From: Brachypodium distachyon
Lineage: Eukaryota; Streptophyta; Magnoliopsida; Poales; Poaceae
DNA length: 64,000 bases
Reading direction: 5' to 3'
Assembly: GCF_000005505.3 (NCBI RefSeq)
Contig: NC_016131.3
Span: forward strand, 8,639,501-8,703,500
The notes beneath the pieces were generated by a model. It saw nothing but the letters and a program-made list of their open reading frames with translations. It did not search any database and was not told where the DNA came from. The first letter of the stretch is position 1. Each line of letters opens with the position of its first letter. A program made the translations under genes and the position numbers. Of this stretch, positions 11,562-24,009 are shown piece by piece.

Positions 11562-14500
11562 CTATTTTCTAGCAGGCTGCTTGCTGGAGAGCCTACGCTT
11601 GTATCGCTTAAGCACAGAAGCAAGGTTTTCCTTCCCTTTAGGAAAAGCAACATCTCCTGCTACTGTACCGCTTCGACCCTTACGGCCAGAAACGGCTTGC
11701 TCCACATCTTCGATCACCTCCAAGATCACAGCTGCAGTGGTGAAGGTGCCAGATATGGGCTTGACAACCAGACATGCTTTCTCAAGGCATGAGCACCTGG
11801 CCACGGGTTTCCGTAGCTTGTAAAATGCAGAATTGAGGATCCCCTACGTCAAACAAAGTAACAGAATATCAGACAACTTGGACGCCAAAATATGCTCAAT
11901 AGTAGTATTCCCTCCGTCAACAAAAGATGTCTCAAGTTTGTCAAAATTTGAATGTATCTAGACATGATAGATACATTCAAATTTAGTAAAAGTTGAGACA
12001 TCCTTTGTTGGACTGAGGAAGTAGTAAGAGTTTGGCATCTGTATATTCCCCGCAGAAACATCAACTGCCCAACAGAAACTTAATTAGGAACCCCTAGTTC
12101 ACTGCACTTGTAGAGTTGTAGTCATATTAAATTCCAATGCATACAAAGGCCATACATAGTATGTCCATTAATCAATCGTGTCATGCTACACTCTTTCCGG
12201 TAAGTTGACATATGCTCAAATTGATACCTCTAATTAATTTGTATCAAATATTTTACTGGAAACTGAAACTACACCTTAAATGTCAAGATGTTAGAAAGAG
12301 CATCTGCTACATAGATGAGCATCTGGTGCCTGGATCCACTTATCAGGATGCGCTTTTTAAGGTGGACTTCTCCCACAATTTAAGCGGTAAGAATATAATC
12401 CCCCCGATCCATAATAAGTGTCTCAGATTTAGTACAACTTTGTACTAAGTTAGTACAAAATCTGAGACACTTATTATGGATCGGAGGGAGTAGATTGTAA
12501 TCTGAAAAGCAACAAGACAAAAGGATCACCTGAAGACGGTTGAGAACGTAGGTATACTTGCCCCAAAGTTCTGGCCTGCTTTCCACAAGGGACAGGTCCA
12601 GCACCCGACGGACACACCAGACACCAAAACTAATAACTAGGGAAGCCTGCCAAACACAATTACCACCACAGTTGAGCAGTCCGTGCATGCAATTAGCATC
12701 CCTGTCATCTGTGGTTTCTTGCGAAACTCTCACAGCTGCAGCAACTTGGTCAATTAGATTTTCATCACAACCACCATTCTGCCTAAAGAGCCATCCTGAA
12801 CCTTCCAGTTTCAGGAGCTTCATGATGCAAAATCTGAGAGATTGGAGAAGCTTTGCTTCAGATTCTGTGTAAGAGAAATCATCCTTGATGCCACCTGATC
12901 TCTGCTCAGTGTTCACCTTACCCCTATTCAACTCTACACTTGGCGCACTGAATAGTTGTTCAAATGGTTGTTGGGACCAAAGTGATGTTGGGTGTGCATT
13001 GGTTATCATACTTGACTGCATAGAGAGGACATCTCTCTGGAACATGGCCGCTGTGTCCACATAGTGTGATCTTTGAGATGCCAGCCTACGTGACTGATCT
13101 CCAGGAGCACTGCCCAAATTTGCTTTGGTCAACAGCGAATTTCTGTTGGCAGCAATTATAGCAGATATGTCGGGTGAACTGTGGTACTTCTTTGAGCAAG
13201 CAGATGAGACGCCAGTTTCACTCCCATCAGTGGCAGTAGGACTGTAATAGGATCTTTCTATTGTCATTGTACTTAAGCGATTCATTGTTGGGCTTTCCAT
13301 ATAGGTAGAACCAAATGAACCAAGCACATTTCGGCGACGAGCACGCATACCAGAGTCAGCATAGTTAACACCAGCTGATTCAGAAGATATAGGAGGTCGC
13401 CGTGGGTCCAGTGGAATGCTGGAAAGTGGACTTCGCCTTGCATTTATGCCTTTTAGGTAGTTTGCTAGCTGATACCCATGAATGGTAGCAGGCTGACGGA
13501 ACTGGTCAACAGAGTGCACATGAAAATTCGAGTGAAGTTTTGAAATTTTGTCACGAAATGTGCTCCTTGAACTCGGACTGTCTTTGCTTGGTAAATGCAT
13601 GCTCTGAGACCAGGTTGATGACCCCAAGGCACCCATCTGAAGGCCAAAAGTCAAGTCTGGACTGGAGATTTCCTTATTACGGGATACCGAGTCCCATGAG
13701 GTTCGTGATCCTCGCACTGCATCTTTCATGAAAGGGCTCTTGGAAGCTTCAATGTTTTGGCTATCCATTCTCACAGCTGAAATATCTGTTCTTAAGTCCA
13801 GTCCAAGCAATAAGTTAAATCGTTCAGCATTAGCTTCTTGCGTAAGCTTACCGTGATAATCAAAAAGATGCCCCCAGAACTCATCAAGAATTGCTGCTAA
13901 CTGTCTCCTTGCAGCACGGCCCAAACCAGGCAACCTTGGGAGGCTACCGCTGCCAGTGCCAGAATCAGTATCCTCATCCCTGCTCATAGTAAGTGATGGC
14001 GGATCATCAGAAGATAAGGAAGACAACTTGCCTCCAGCGGGCTTCCCGAATTTCAGATTATGTGAAGTCTCGTTATCCTTGTCTGTGCAAACATCTGATT
14101 CTTTTTCAACATCCTTTTTTGTTGTGCGGTTCATTTTTCTGTTCTCTGCTGTACTTTGTTCTGCTACAGTAGCAGTAGAGACCTTTGGCATTGACTCTGA
14201 AAGGTCAACCGTAGCAACTGATTTTATCTCCTCCCAGTTGCCAGACGCTGAGGGATGATCTTCAGGAACAGCCGCTGAATAAGCTGCTGATTGTTGAGTT
14301 TCATGATCAGATTCTGCAGTGGATTCAGAACTATTAGCATGTTCCAAAGCTGAATTCCTTGGAATAGCATCAATAGAATACCTCTGAATTTCTTCATGTG
14401 CAACATATTCCAGAGAAGTATCTTCTTCATGATGTGTAGTGGCAAATGCTCCTCTCTGAGAGTGCTCAGACAACTCCTGAGTTTCAGCTTCACTACTTGC

Positions 14501-17500
14501 TGACTTTAGTGGAGTAACAGCCAGGAAGAGTGTAAAAGCAATAGATGCACAAGACATTAGCACTATAACAGTATGTGGGATTACCACGGGGCTTTCAGTG
14601 TTCCCTTTCAGGTTGTTTGTCCAGGTGCTATCACCGAACAGAATTTCCGCCACGAAAATGATATTTGTAAACAACATAAGAAGAAACGCAAGGAAGGCTA
14701 ATATCTCAACATATAAAGATATCCTGTAGTTGCCCATTATTGGCCTTGACGAGGCAATACGGAAAACAGGAATAACAGATGAAGGAAGGATCGTAGCCTG
14801 GATTACTGGGGATAGAATGAGTAACTGATATATCCCTTCGGAGCCTGCTACTTTTGCACAATAGATGGTAGGAATCATGGCAAGAACCTTAAGTAGCACA
14901 TGATGTGCAGAAAGAGACATGTTTGCACCAAAGAAATTCTGTGTAACTACATGGCTAGCAATAACTGATGTCAATGAAATGATATGGCTTGAGAAGAGAA
15001 GAACCGCTAACAACACAAGTGGTGCCATGGGACTCGTAAATATCTGCAGAAGACAAGAATCCAGAGAAATTCAGGAAGAAATTCCAACGCACAATTAGAA
15101 CTCCAAAAGGCATATTCGGAATTTTAAGAATTGGATTGCTGCTTTAGAGCACGAACCTGATTCATTAGCTCTACAGCATCGTGAAATGTGAGGATAGTAT
15201 TGTTACTAGATTGAACAGATGCTGAACTCATCAGAACATAGTTCACAAGAAAAACCCCAGTAAAGATAAACAATATAGAAAAAAGGTGGTCTTGAAACAT
15301 GGTGCCAAGGGTTAGAACATGAGATCTTCTCTGAACCTGCATATATGATATCTGAATTAAGAAAAACGATAACTAAAATAAGAAGGAATAAATAGCAAAA
15401 TTGACTGGTTTGCAAATCATCATGGCATCCATGGAGTAGAAGGTGAAAAGTCTGTCACAACCTGATGTGTTTTACTCCATCAGTTCGTAAATAGATAACA
15501 TGTTAGAATGTGTCCAGTCTAACTTCTCTAATTTTGACTCATATTATATTAACTAATACTTCCTCCGTTCCATAATTCTTGTCTCAAATTTGCTCAAAAA
15601 TGGATGTATCTATTTCTAAAAAGCGTCTAGATACATGTAATATTTCGACAAGAATTATGGAACGGAGGGAGTATTATTTAGTTTGGTGATAAACTAGTAA
15701 ATTATCATAACAACACTAATATCACAATTCAATAAATTCTTACTCACATATATGGAAAAAATGTCAAAATTGAATACCAGAAAACTTTATTAAGAGCGGA
15801 GGGATTACAATATTTCTAGACCACTATAACAGAAAATTTTAATTCTTTTGGACTTCCTAATAGCTGAATTAACCACGTAAATGATCTGACTTTTCATGAG
15901 CACATGCAATCCTTTCCTGCATGTTTACTTGCAGAGGCAATCGAATTTTAACAAAATCACGGCTTCATCCTAAGATGGGTTGGCAAGTGGCAACTGATCA
16001 TCCCATGATCTTTTTAGGATGGTGTCATCCCCATTTTTGCTAGTTTCTGTTTATGAGGGATGGAACTGGAATGGATCCATTCGCCCCATTCCTTGAACCA
16101 AACACCCCACCCCTAGACCCAAACACCCCATAGCTGATTAGACGATCAGAAAGTTTGCTGAACACTATTTTCTAAAGTATAATGGTAATCCTGGCAAGTA
16201 CGTAGAATCACACGACATAAATAAAATGCTATGCATACACTACTTGAGATATGCCAGACACAAAGCTAGAAGTCAAGCAATTTAGTCCTTTTTTGGGGAT
16301 AATTAGCCTGTTTTGGTGATAAACACTTTTTCATTGTCTGACGATAGCATAATCTGTAGCTGAAATTATGCAAAGTCACACTCAAACCAAACAAACCACA
16401 TTCAACTGCTCCAGATATCAACACAAGTTGCAACATATAAAGCATGTAAGTCATAATGGGATACAAGCTTCACACAGCTGGTGCAACTCCAAATGTAAAT
16501 CCAAATACACCATATGACAATTTTAACTAGGAATTAACAAGAGACACTGGGAAATACCTGAACAACTGAGGAATGAATATAGAAATTTTGCACTATTATG
16601 TTTGCACCCATAAGTGCCATGAGTGAGTAAGCACTTTCACCACTCAACTTGGGGAACATCACATTCACATGGAGAGGAATTTCTGGTTGACTGATTAGTA
16701 AACCAAGCACAAAACAAAGAATCGTAAAGCCTGCTATGCAGGCATTTAACGTTCCAGCCATCCTCTTGTCCTAGAATGAGCCAAAGCAGGATACCAAAAG
16801 CACATAGGATCAGGAGTTAGAGCAAGTTCTTTGTGATGTAGTAGTTCCAGGGTTAATGTTAAAACTTACCCGAGGGGAAAGAATATATGGTAGCAGATTA
16901 ACTACAACACATGCAAAAATAATGCCAGTGATAAGATCATCGTGTTCAAATAGAAGGTTGAATCCAACTGCTATCCCTGAAATCTGAAACAGCCACAGTA
17001 TTAAATGTTCAGAAATAAGAAGTTTGGAACTACTCACAAGTCACAACATAATGAATACTCCACGAGTCAACGTATACAATACACTTAACATGGACAAATA
17101 GATATTCAAGAATGAAGCATTGGCAGAAAATAGATTTGTCTGAACGGTGTACACATACCATGGTTAGTTCTGAAGTAAATAGAGACAATCCTGCCTGGAG
17201 ACCGAGACCGACACATATAAACTGACTGTACTCCTGGCGGCAGATCTTGAAATACACGTACACATATAACAAAATAAGAAGTTAACAACTCCGCAGGTGG
17301 TCGATGTAACTGAAAGATATAGAACATACAAAGGAGTATATATCTTCCAAAAGGAAAAGCATCAAAAGGTAACAGTTTATTACCACGTTAGGATGTTGAC
17401 ATGCTAAAAAGGGTTGCTTATTTTCCTACAATCTATATATAACTTTGTTTGGTCCTATCCAAATAACAAACCAGAGTGTTCCGATGAGAAAAAAAAGGAT

Positions 17501-17823
17501 GCAGATCTAGACCTAACGATACCAGAGGATGCCTGACAGCTATAAAAAGAAAGAACTCATGAATTTGGTACCTCTGCGAGATTCTTGGCGGTGAACATGC
17601 CGATACAAATGGACATATACTGATATAGAACGGCCGAGAAATTGAAAAGCAGCACCAGTAGCACGAGATCATACCCAAACCGAGCCCCCGCATCGAGCGT
17701 CGCCACCCACTTCCCAAGATCGATATACCCTACAGAAATCAGCAGCGCAGGTCCAAGGGTACGAGAAAGATGATGCCGGTCATCTCCAGCAGCCAGTGAC
17801 TCTATACCATGCACAGCTTCCAT
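11562..17823 (-). CDS. EIN2: EIN2-type ethylene-signalling membrane protein (complete copy)
   Basis: This is the central transducer of ethylene signalling at the ER membrane. In the family, an Nramp-like membrane domain anchors a C-terminal CEND. CEND is cleaved off and acts in the nucleus and in translational control. Exons, 5' to 3': 17823-17572, 17245-17159, 16983-16870, 16770-16558, 15336-15157, 15043-12530, 11843-11562; all are in phase and give 1213 aa. The first ~470 residues show the Nramp motifs [17 protein letters not shown] and [19 protein letters not shown], with about 12 hydrophobic segments. CEND carries [52 protein letters not shown] and the terminal nuclear signal [11 protein letters not shown]. 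The protein is somewhat shorter than the ~1280-residue rice EIN2 that I recall; the CEND linker is the reduced part. Stowaway MITEs sit in intron 4 (15557-15673) and intron 6 (12394-12492). A tandem copy lies 2 kb upstream. It may be a lineage-specific paralogue rather than the main EIN2. Confidence 0.93.
11906..12023. mobile_element. Stowaway-type MITE in EIN2 intron 6
   Basis: TA-flanked. It starts TTCCCTCCGTCAACAAAAGA and ends with the near complement CCTTTGTTGGACTGAGGAAG. The inner halves pair through GTCTCAAGTTTGTCAAAATT. It belongs to the same subfamily as the element at 35928-36055. Confidence 0.85.
12394..12492. mobile_element. Stowaway-type MITE in EIN2 intron 6
   Basis: A nearly perfect palindrome of about 95 bp bounded by TA. 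CCCCCGATCCATAATAAGTG on the left pairs with CACTTATTATGGATCGGAGG on the right. It lies just inside the donor side of the last intron. The large-exon reading frame runs on through it to a later stop; those codons are intronic and are not part of the protein. The element at 60512-60608 is of the same subfamily. Confidence 0.9.
15557..15673. mobile_element. Stowaway-type MITE in EIN2 copy 1 intron 4
   Basis: TA-flanked element of ~113 bp, CTTCCTCCGTTCCATAATTC to GAATTATGGAACGGAGGGAG. It sits in a ~310-bp stretch (about 15480-15800) that has no counterpart in the duplicate gene. Confidence 0.92.
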
Positions 17824-18500
17824 GGCACCGCAAGAAAAGGTGACGAGCAGAATACCACTGTTTTGAATCCTCGGTACTGGACTAAATGCCCAGCTGTTTA
17901 TCCAATTCACGCCCTTTGAACAATCCCGTTATGAACTTAGGATATAATAATCAGTCCCTTTTCTGGATTAACAAATGATCCAAATTAGTTCATTCAAAGT
18001 ACCCAGAGCTGGAGAACACATTACACAGCACCAGAGGCGGGCATTAACATTGAACCAAGGTCGTTTTCCGGGAAAAAGAGTTGCTATCAATACTCCACCG
18101 TGCAGCAAGCAAATTCGGGACAAACTGGACGGGAAAAAAAATGAATTGAATTAGCTAGACTCCTGACATCATCAAGGCAAAGACGAGAACGGAACTCACA
18201 GAGCAATGCAATCGAGTCAGTGCTCGTCACCAGCAAAAGCAATCGAGCAAGTTCAGATGGATACCTCAGTTCCTCACCCACCGCCAGTCCAGCAGAGGGG
18301 GAAGACCTACTTCGAGCTGCTGTGCTTCGGCGGGACCGTGGGAGGATGCCCAGGGGAGCGTGTTGCGCTGGGAGGGTTCGAGGCAGATGGTGTGGGAATC
18401 TGAGACGAGTAGGGAAGCCGGGGAGGAAGTAGGTATAGGCAATGCGTTGATCGGTGGCCGCGCCGCCGCCCTCGCCGAGGGAGCAAAGGGCCAAAACGGA
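17824..18500 (-). promoter_or_regulatory. EIN2 copy 1 upstream region (5' UTR and promoter), shared with copy 2
   Basis: The bases upstream of the EIN2 ATG match the corresponding region of the duplicate (24010-24550). Shared words include CCCAGCTGTTT and CGCCCTTTGAACA, and a GC-rich block near 18450 matches one near 24520 (CGCCGCCGCC and CGCCGAGGGA words). The duplication therefore carried leader and proximal promoter with it. No clear TATA box or TSS can be fixed by eye. Confidence 0.5.
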
Positions 18501-19089
18501 AGGAGGAACACGATAAGGGCTCCACGCTGGAGAGTGGGGATGCTTCCACAGTTTGCCGCTAGAATGAGAATCTTTTTTTTTTTAGAATGAGAATCTGTGA
18601 AGTGTCGCCTTCACGTTCATGAGAAAACTGATCCATTCTTTTCATGAAAACGTGCGATCCTTTTAGAAAGCTCTGTTGAGCAGGTGTCCGTCCTGCACGA
18701 GCACTCGCGGCAGCGATATCCACGTGGAGGCTAGAGACCTTCGCTCCTTTTACACAGCAAGGACGATCTTTTGTTTTCGCCATCTGTTCAGCCTCTTCAT
18801 CTCTGGCTGACAAGTTCACGGGCGTGCCGCGTACATCATCGGCATACATGAGATGAAGGACTCCAGATTTTTTTTCACAAACAGACATATACTAGTCCCT
18901 CTTATATCTATAGTAAGGCAGAGAAAATACAGAAAATAAACTGTCCATATTTATTTCGGGATATACCATAAAAAACTCTAGTGTACTGCATTAATTGTTT
19001 CAAATCTCATTTGATTGCATTATTTATCCAGAGTCGCCAGATGGACACAATAAGGAAGTGGATGACAACATGGCTTCACTCCCTCATGC

Positions 19090-19412
19090 CCGTGCGGACT
19101 CACAAATTGGCAATCTTTTAGGCATCATCATTTAGGTACAGAATTTTAAAATTCATTTTGGATTTTCAAAAACCAATTTGTTTGGTTGGCACGGGTCTCA
19201 AGAAATCAATCTCAAATTTCATGGAATCACCTACAACTAGCCTAATTCCTCTTTAAAAACCGTCATTTCTCTATGAATTGTCTCTCATTTTACAAATCAT
19301 GTGATAAACTAACATGATTTTTGAATTCCAAATTCAAATTCAACCAAATGAAATTCTATCAAAAATTGGTAGAAATGAAATGAAAGGATGGATGCAGGAT
19401 GCCAACCGTTGT
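19090..19412. mobile_element. Diverged Tourist-like MITE, relative of the element at 63416
   Basis: The interior is clearly homologous to 63440-63715. Both contain TCAATCTCAAATTTCATGGA, then AACATGATTTTT and AATTCAAATTCAACCAAATG in the same order and spacing. The ends are eroded (AATTGGCAATC on the left, GATGCCAACCG on the right), so exact borders are uncertain. Confidence 0.65.
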
Positions 19413-19668
19413 TGTTGGTAGTTATCCAAGTTTATGCTCCTGAGTGTGAATTTGGAGGATCATCACGAAATATTCCACAAAAACTTGCGTGAATCGCACT
19501 TATTCAGCCGATTGGCAGAGTAGAATGGTAGTTCTATCCTTTTTAAACAAATACTACCTCGTCGGATGGAGGGAGTATGTCATAGTGTACCCATCTATAT
19601 TAGGTAGTTCACTGTAAAATTACAACATTCAAATTTACAATGCTGCTTCAGCAAATTACAGAATTTAG

Positions 19669-19755
19669 TACTCCTTCCGATACATAAAAGTATCTTCCAT
19701 TTTACACTAAGTACAAATTTTGTACTAAGTAGGCGACATTTTTTTTATGGATTGT
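19669..19755. mobile_element. Decayed Stowaway-type MITE
   Basis: The left TIR CTCCTTCCGATACATAAAAG follows TA. The centre TTGTACTAAGTAGGCGACAT matches other short Stowaway elements here. The right TIR is degraded to ATTTTTTTTATGGATTG. Confidence 0.6.
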
Positions 19756-19879
19756 CAAGGTTTTGGACATCTCGCTGTTCAGGCAACCACGGTGATCATG
19801 AAGCAGACGAACACAAGATTTGATAAGCAGCAAATGGCACCCCCTAAAGCTGACCCATGAACCCTACAAACTAACAAAA

Positions 19880-20564
19880 AGATGCTCAGTGACAGCTATT
19901 TTCCTGCAGGTGGCTTGCTCGACAGACGACAGTACCGCACAAGCTTGGAATCCTCAATGTTTTGCTTAGAAGTCCAGTCCAACAAAAAAGTTGAACCATT
20001 CAGCATTAGCTTCTTGTGTAAGATTACCGTGATAATCAAGAAGATGCCCTGAGAACTCATCCAGAATTGCTGCTAAATGTGTCCTTGCAGCACAGTCAAC
20101 ACCAGTCAACCTTGAGAGGCTCAGGCTACCATTGCCATTGCAGCATGAGTGCCTTTAGGCTATGATTGCTATTGCCAGCATCGATATCTCTCGTAGTAAG
20201 GGATGGTTGACAATTGGAAGATAAAGAGGGCACCTTACCTCCAGTGGGCTTCTTGAATGCCAAAACTCATGATCTTCATTTTGATGTTCTGCGGTACTTT
20301 GCTCTACTACTATGGCAGTAGCGACCTTTGTTGTTGAATCTCCAAAGTCAACCCCAGCAACTGATTTTGACCCTCTCACGGTTGCTAGACATTAAAGGGT
20401 GAGCATCGGAATGGCGTCTGTATAAGCAGTTGATTGTTGAGTGTCACGATCAGATTCTGCAATGGTTTCAGAATTGTCAGTCTGCGCTCCTAAGATGATT
20501 TCTAATGACTTTTCAATGGATCTCTTGGAACAGCACAAGAATACCTTTGAATTCTTCACGTGAA
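19880..20564 (-). pseudogene. Relic of the EIN2 C-terminal (CEND) coding region in the duplicate
   Basis: Minus-strand sequence past the stop of the truncated copy is still alignable to exon 6 of copy 1. Examples are 20313-20270, which reads VEQSTAEHQNEDHE against [13 protein letters not shown], and 20080-19975, which matches the [13 protein letters not shown] region with [12 protein letters not shown] downstream. At about 19946 it jumps directly to a match with the 3' end of the last exon and 3' flank (CAGCTATTTTC, GGCTTGCTCGA). The internal deletion thus removed most of CEND together with the last intron. Frameshifts and stops make the region non-coding. Confidence 0.8.
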
Positions 20565-23500
20565 TCATATTCCGTTATCTTTTCTTTGATGAGTAGTGTC
20601 CAATGCTTCTCTTTCACTCTGAGCGTGCGTAGATAACTCCTGAGTTTCAGCTTCACTACTTGCTGACTTTAGTGGAGTAACAGCCAGAAAGAGTGTAAAA
20701 GCAATACATGCACAGGATGTTAGGACTATAACAGCATGTGGAAATACCACAGGGCTTTCTGTGTTCCCTTTCAGGTTGTTTGTCCAGATGCTGTCACCGA
20801 ACAGGACTTCCGCTAGGAAAATGATATTTGTAAACAACGTAAGAAGAAATGAGAGAAAGGCTAATATTTCAACATGTAAAGATATCCTGTAGTTGTCCAT
20901 TATTGGCCTTGATGAGGCAACACGGAAAACAGGAATAACAGACGAAGGAAGGAGCATAGCTTGGATTACTGGACATAAAATGAGTAACTGGTATATCCCT
21001 TCAGAGCCTGCAACTTTTGCGCAATAGATGGTTGGAATAATGGCAATGACTTTAAGTAGCACATGATGTGCAGTAAGAGACAGGTGTACACCAAAGAAAT
21101 TCTCTGTAACCACATGGCTACCAATAACAGATGTCAATGAGATGATGTGGCTCGAAAAGAGAAGAATCGCTAACAACGCAACTGGTGCCATGGGACTTGT
21201 AAACATCTGCAGAAGACGAGAATCCAGAGAAATTCAGCAAGAAATTTCAATGTGAAATAAGAACTTCAAAAGGCATTATAATTTTAAGAGTGTGATTGCT
21301 GATGTAGAAGCTGAACGCACAAACCTGATTCATTAGCTCTACAACATCGTGGAATGTGAGGATCGTGTTGTTACTAGATTCAACCGCTGCCGAGCTCAAC
21401 AGAAGATAGTTCACAAGGAAAACCCCAGTAAAGACAAATAATATAGAAAAGAGGTGGTCATGAAACAAGGCACCAAGGGTAAGAACATGAGATCTTCTCT
21501 GAACCTGCACATATGCTTAAAATGAAATAATAACATAAATAAACCGGAGTAAATAGCAAAATGGACTGGTTTGTACTCCCTCTGATCCTAAATTCTTGAC
21601 TCAAATTTGCTTAATATGGATGTATCTATTCTTAAAAAGCATCTAGATACATGTAATATTTCGACAACAATTTAGGATCGGAGGGAGTAATCAACATGGC
21701 AGCCATGAAGTAGGAAGTGAAATCTACAGTCCCACTGCCTGATATGTTTACAATATTTCTAAACCACCATAACCTAAATTTGTAATGGGTTTTCCAGACT
21801 TCCTGATAGTTGAATTAACCACGTAAAAGGGACAAAATTGTAAGTGCTGGTTTTGCTACGACTATTAAATTACTAAACATTCAACATGATTGTTCATGAA
21901 CACATGCAATCACATTTTATGCATGTTCTATTGCAGACACTATCTTACAATCTTGGAAAAAACACCACATTCTTCATCCTAAGATGGATTAGGTCATCTT
22001 GTCAACAACTGATCATTCCATGATCTTTTCAGGTCGAACCCATCCTCATTTCTATTAGTTTGTGCTTATGAGGAATTAAACTGTAAAAGACCCAGCCACC
22101 CTATTCCTTGAACCAAACACCCCAGAAGTGATTGGACGTATATTTGAACACTGTCACTATGGTACTAGATGCTTATGAGTTGATACAAAGTTTTTTATTT
22201 CATTGCATCGGTTGTTTAACCATTATCAGTCCCTGACTTTGTGCAAAATAAAAAGTATACCAAAATATACATCCATCGAATCTACTAACTGAAAGATCGT
22301 GATAGGTGACCACTACATAGGATGCATGACAATTGTGGTAATTTCTTTGCAGCTTAAAGGTAAAATCGGTGAGGGTGAAGGACTGCCACTCAATCAGATC
22401 TTTATAAGAGAAAATTCTGGCAGCCTGGCAGGTAGGACCACACAAAAGAAAAGAAAATATATGTCTAAGCTACTTGAGATATGACACCCAACACAAGCAC
22501 AAAGCCAGAAGTCCAGCAATTTAGCCCTTCTTGGGATAGTTACACCTTTGGGTGATAAACAATTTTTTTCTTTAGCGCTGTTGATAGCGCTGAAACTATG
22601 GAATGTCACAGAAACCATGCAGACCACACTTAATTGAACCACCACAATTTGCAATATATAGCCACATGTAACTCATATGAGAGACAAGTTTGACACAGCT
22701 GGTGCACCTCCAAATGTAAATCCAAATACACTATAGATAACAATAATTACGTGTGGGCATGAGACACTGGATATACCTGAACAACTGATGAATGAACATA
22801 AAAATTGTGTACTATTATGTTTGCACCCATAAGTGCCATGAGTGAGTAAGCACTTTCACCACTCAACTTGGGGAACATCACATTCACATGAAGAGGAATT
22901 TCTGGTTGACTGACTAATAAACCAAGCACAAAACAAAGAACTGCAAAGCCTGCTATGCAGGCATTTAACGTTCCAGCCATTCTCTTGTCCTAGAATGAGC
23001 AGAAGATATCAAAAGCATATAGGGTCTTAAGAGGAGTTAGAGCAAGTTAAACGATAGTAGTTCCAGGGTTGACATAAACTTACCCGAGAGGAGAGAATAT
23101 ATGGTAGCAGATTAATTACAACGCTTGCAAAAATAACGGCTGAGATAAGATCGTCGTGTTCAAATACAATGTTGAATCCAACTGCTATGCCTGCAATCTG
23201 GCAGAACCAAAATATTAAAGGTTCAGATATCAGAATTTAGAAACTACTAACAAGGTAATGAATTCTCTCGACAAGTAATCGTGTATGATACACATAACAT
23301 GGACAAATAGATATTCCAGAATGAAGCATTGACAGAAAACAGATCTGTAAACATACCATAGTAAGTTCTGAAGCAAACAAAGACAATGCTGCCTGGACAC
23401 CAAGACCGACACGTATGAACTGACTGTACTCCTGGCGGCAAATCTTGAAAATCATGTAAAAGTATTACTATTAAGAAGTTAACAACTCCGAAGATGGTGT

Positions 23501-24009
23501 GGATGCATAACTCAAAATAGTAGAAAATACAAAGGAAGATCTTCGAAAAACGACTTGAGCACTAAGAGGTCACAGTTTCTTGGCGCGTCGGTGTGTTTGA
23601 CATTCTCAAAATAGGGATTGCCTTTTTCCCTACAATTTATGTATTTTTATTTGGTATACCAAATAAGACACCACTGTTTCGCTGAGAGTAAGGATGCAGC
23701 AGATATGCACCAAGGCTAAACCTGAACAGCAAGAAAGAACTCAGGAGTTGGTACCTCTGCAAGATTCTTCCCGGTGACCATGCCGATACAAATGGACATA
23801 TACTGATACAGAATGGCCGAGAAATTGAAAAGCAGCACCAGTAGCACAAGATCATACCCGAACCGAGCCCCGGCATCGACCGTCGCCACCCACTTCCCAA
23901 GGTCAATATACCCGACCGAAATCAGCAGCGCCGGCCCAAGGGTCCGGGAAATATGGCGCCCGCCATCTCCAGCAGCCAGTAACTCTATGCCACCTTGCAC
24001 AGCTTCCAT
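20565..24009 (-). CDS. Truncated EIN2 tandem copy: Nramp-like membrane domain only
   Basis: Direct duplicate of the EIN2 gene at 11562-17823. Exons: 24009-23755, 23443-23357, 23197-23084, 22989-22777, 21504-21325, 21206-20565. Exons 2-5 have exactly the same lengths as in copy 1 (87, 114, 213 and 180 bp) and all splice sites are canonical. The predicted product is 496 aa and covers the whole Nramp-like region (MEAVQGGIELLAAGDG, then [17 protein letters not shown], to [15 protein letters not shown]). A net 5-base loss near 20572 shifts the frame and gives a stop after TTHQRKDNGI, just past the membrane domain. The protein lacks CEND and its nuclear signal. It may be a membrane-only competitor or regulator of ethylene signalling, or a young pseudogene; the sequence alone cannot decide. 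Confidence 0.8.
21574..21689. mobile_element. Stowaway-type MITE in intron 4 of the truncated EIN2 copy
   Basis: TA-flanked, CTCCCTCTGATCCTAAATTC to TTTAGGATCGGAGGGAG. The matching position in copy 1 (about 15410-15425, TTTGCAAATCATCATGG) is an empty site, so this insertion happened after the gene duplication. Confidence 0.92.

Larger units (their letters stand above)
18501..19879. other. Spacer between the two EIN2 copies
   Basis: AT-rich DNA with no gene that I can support. It contains a Tourist-like element relative (about 19090-19412), a single Stowaway end near 19567-19579 (GGATGGAGGGAGTA) and a decayed MITE at 19669-19755. Confidence 0.5.

Noticed and set aside
12380..12529. Extension of the EIN2 large exon past LNRLQ
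   Set aside because: The extra codons read through a donor site and a palindromic MITE. Splicing at 12530 to 11843 restores the conserved C-terminus.
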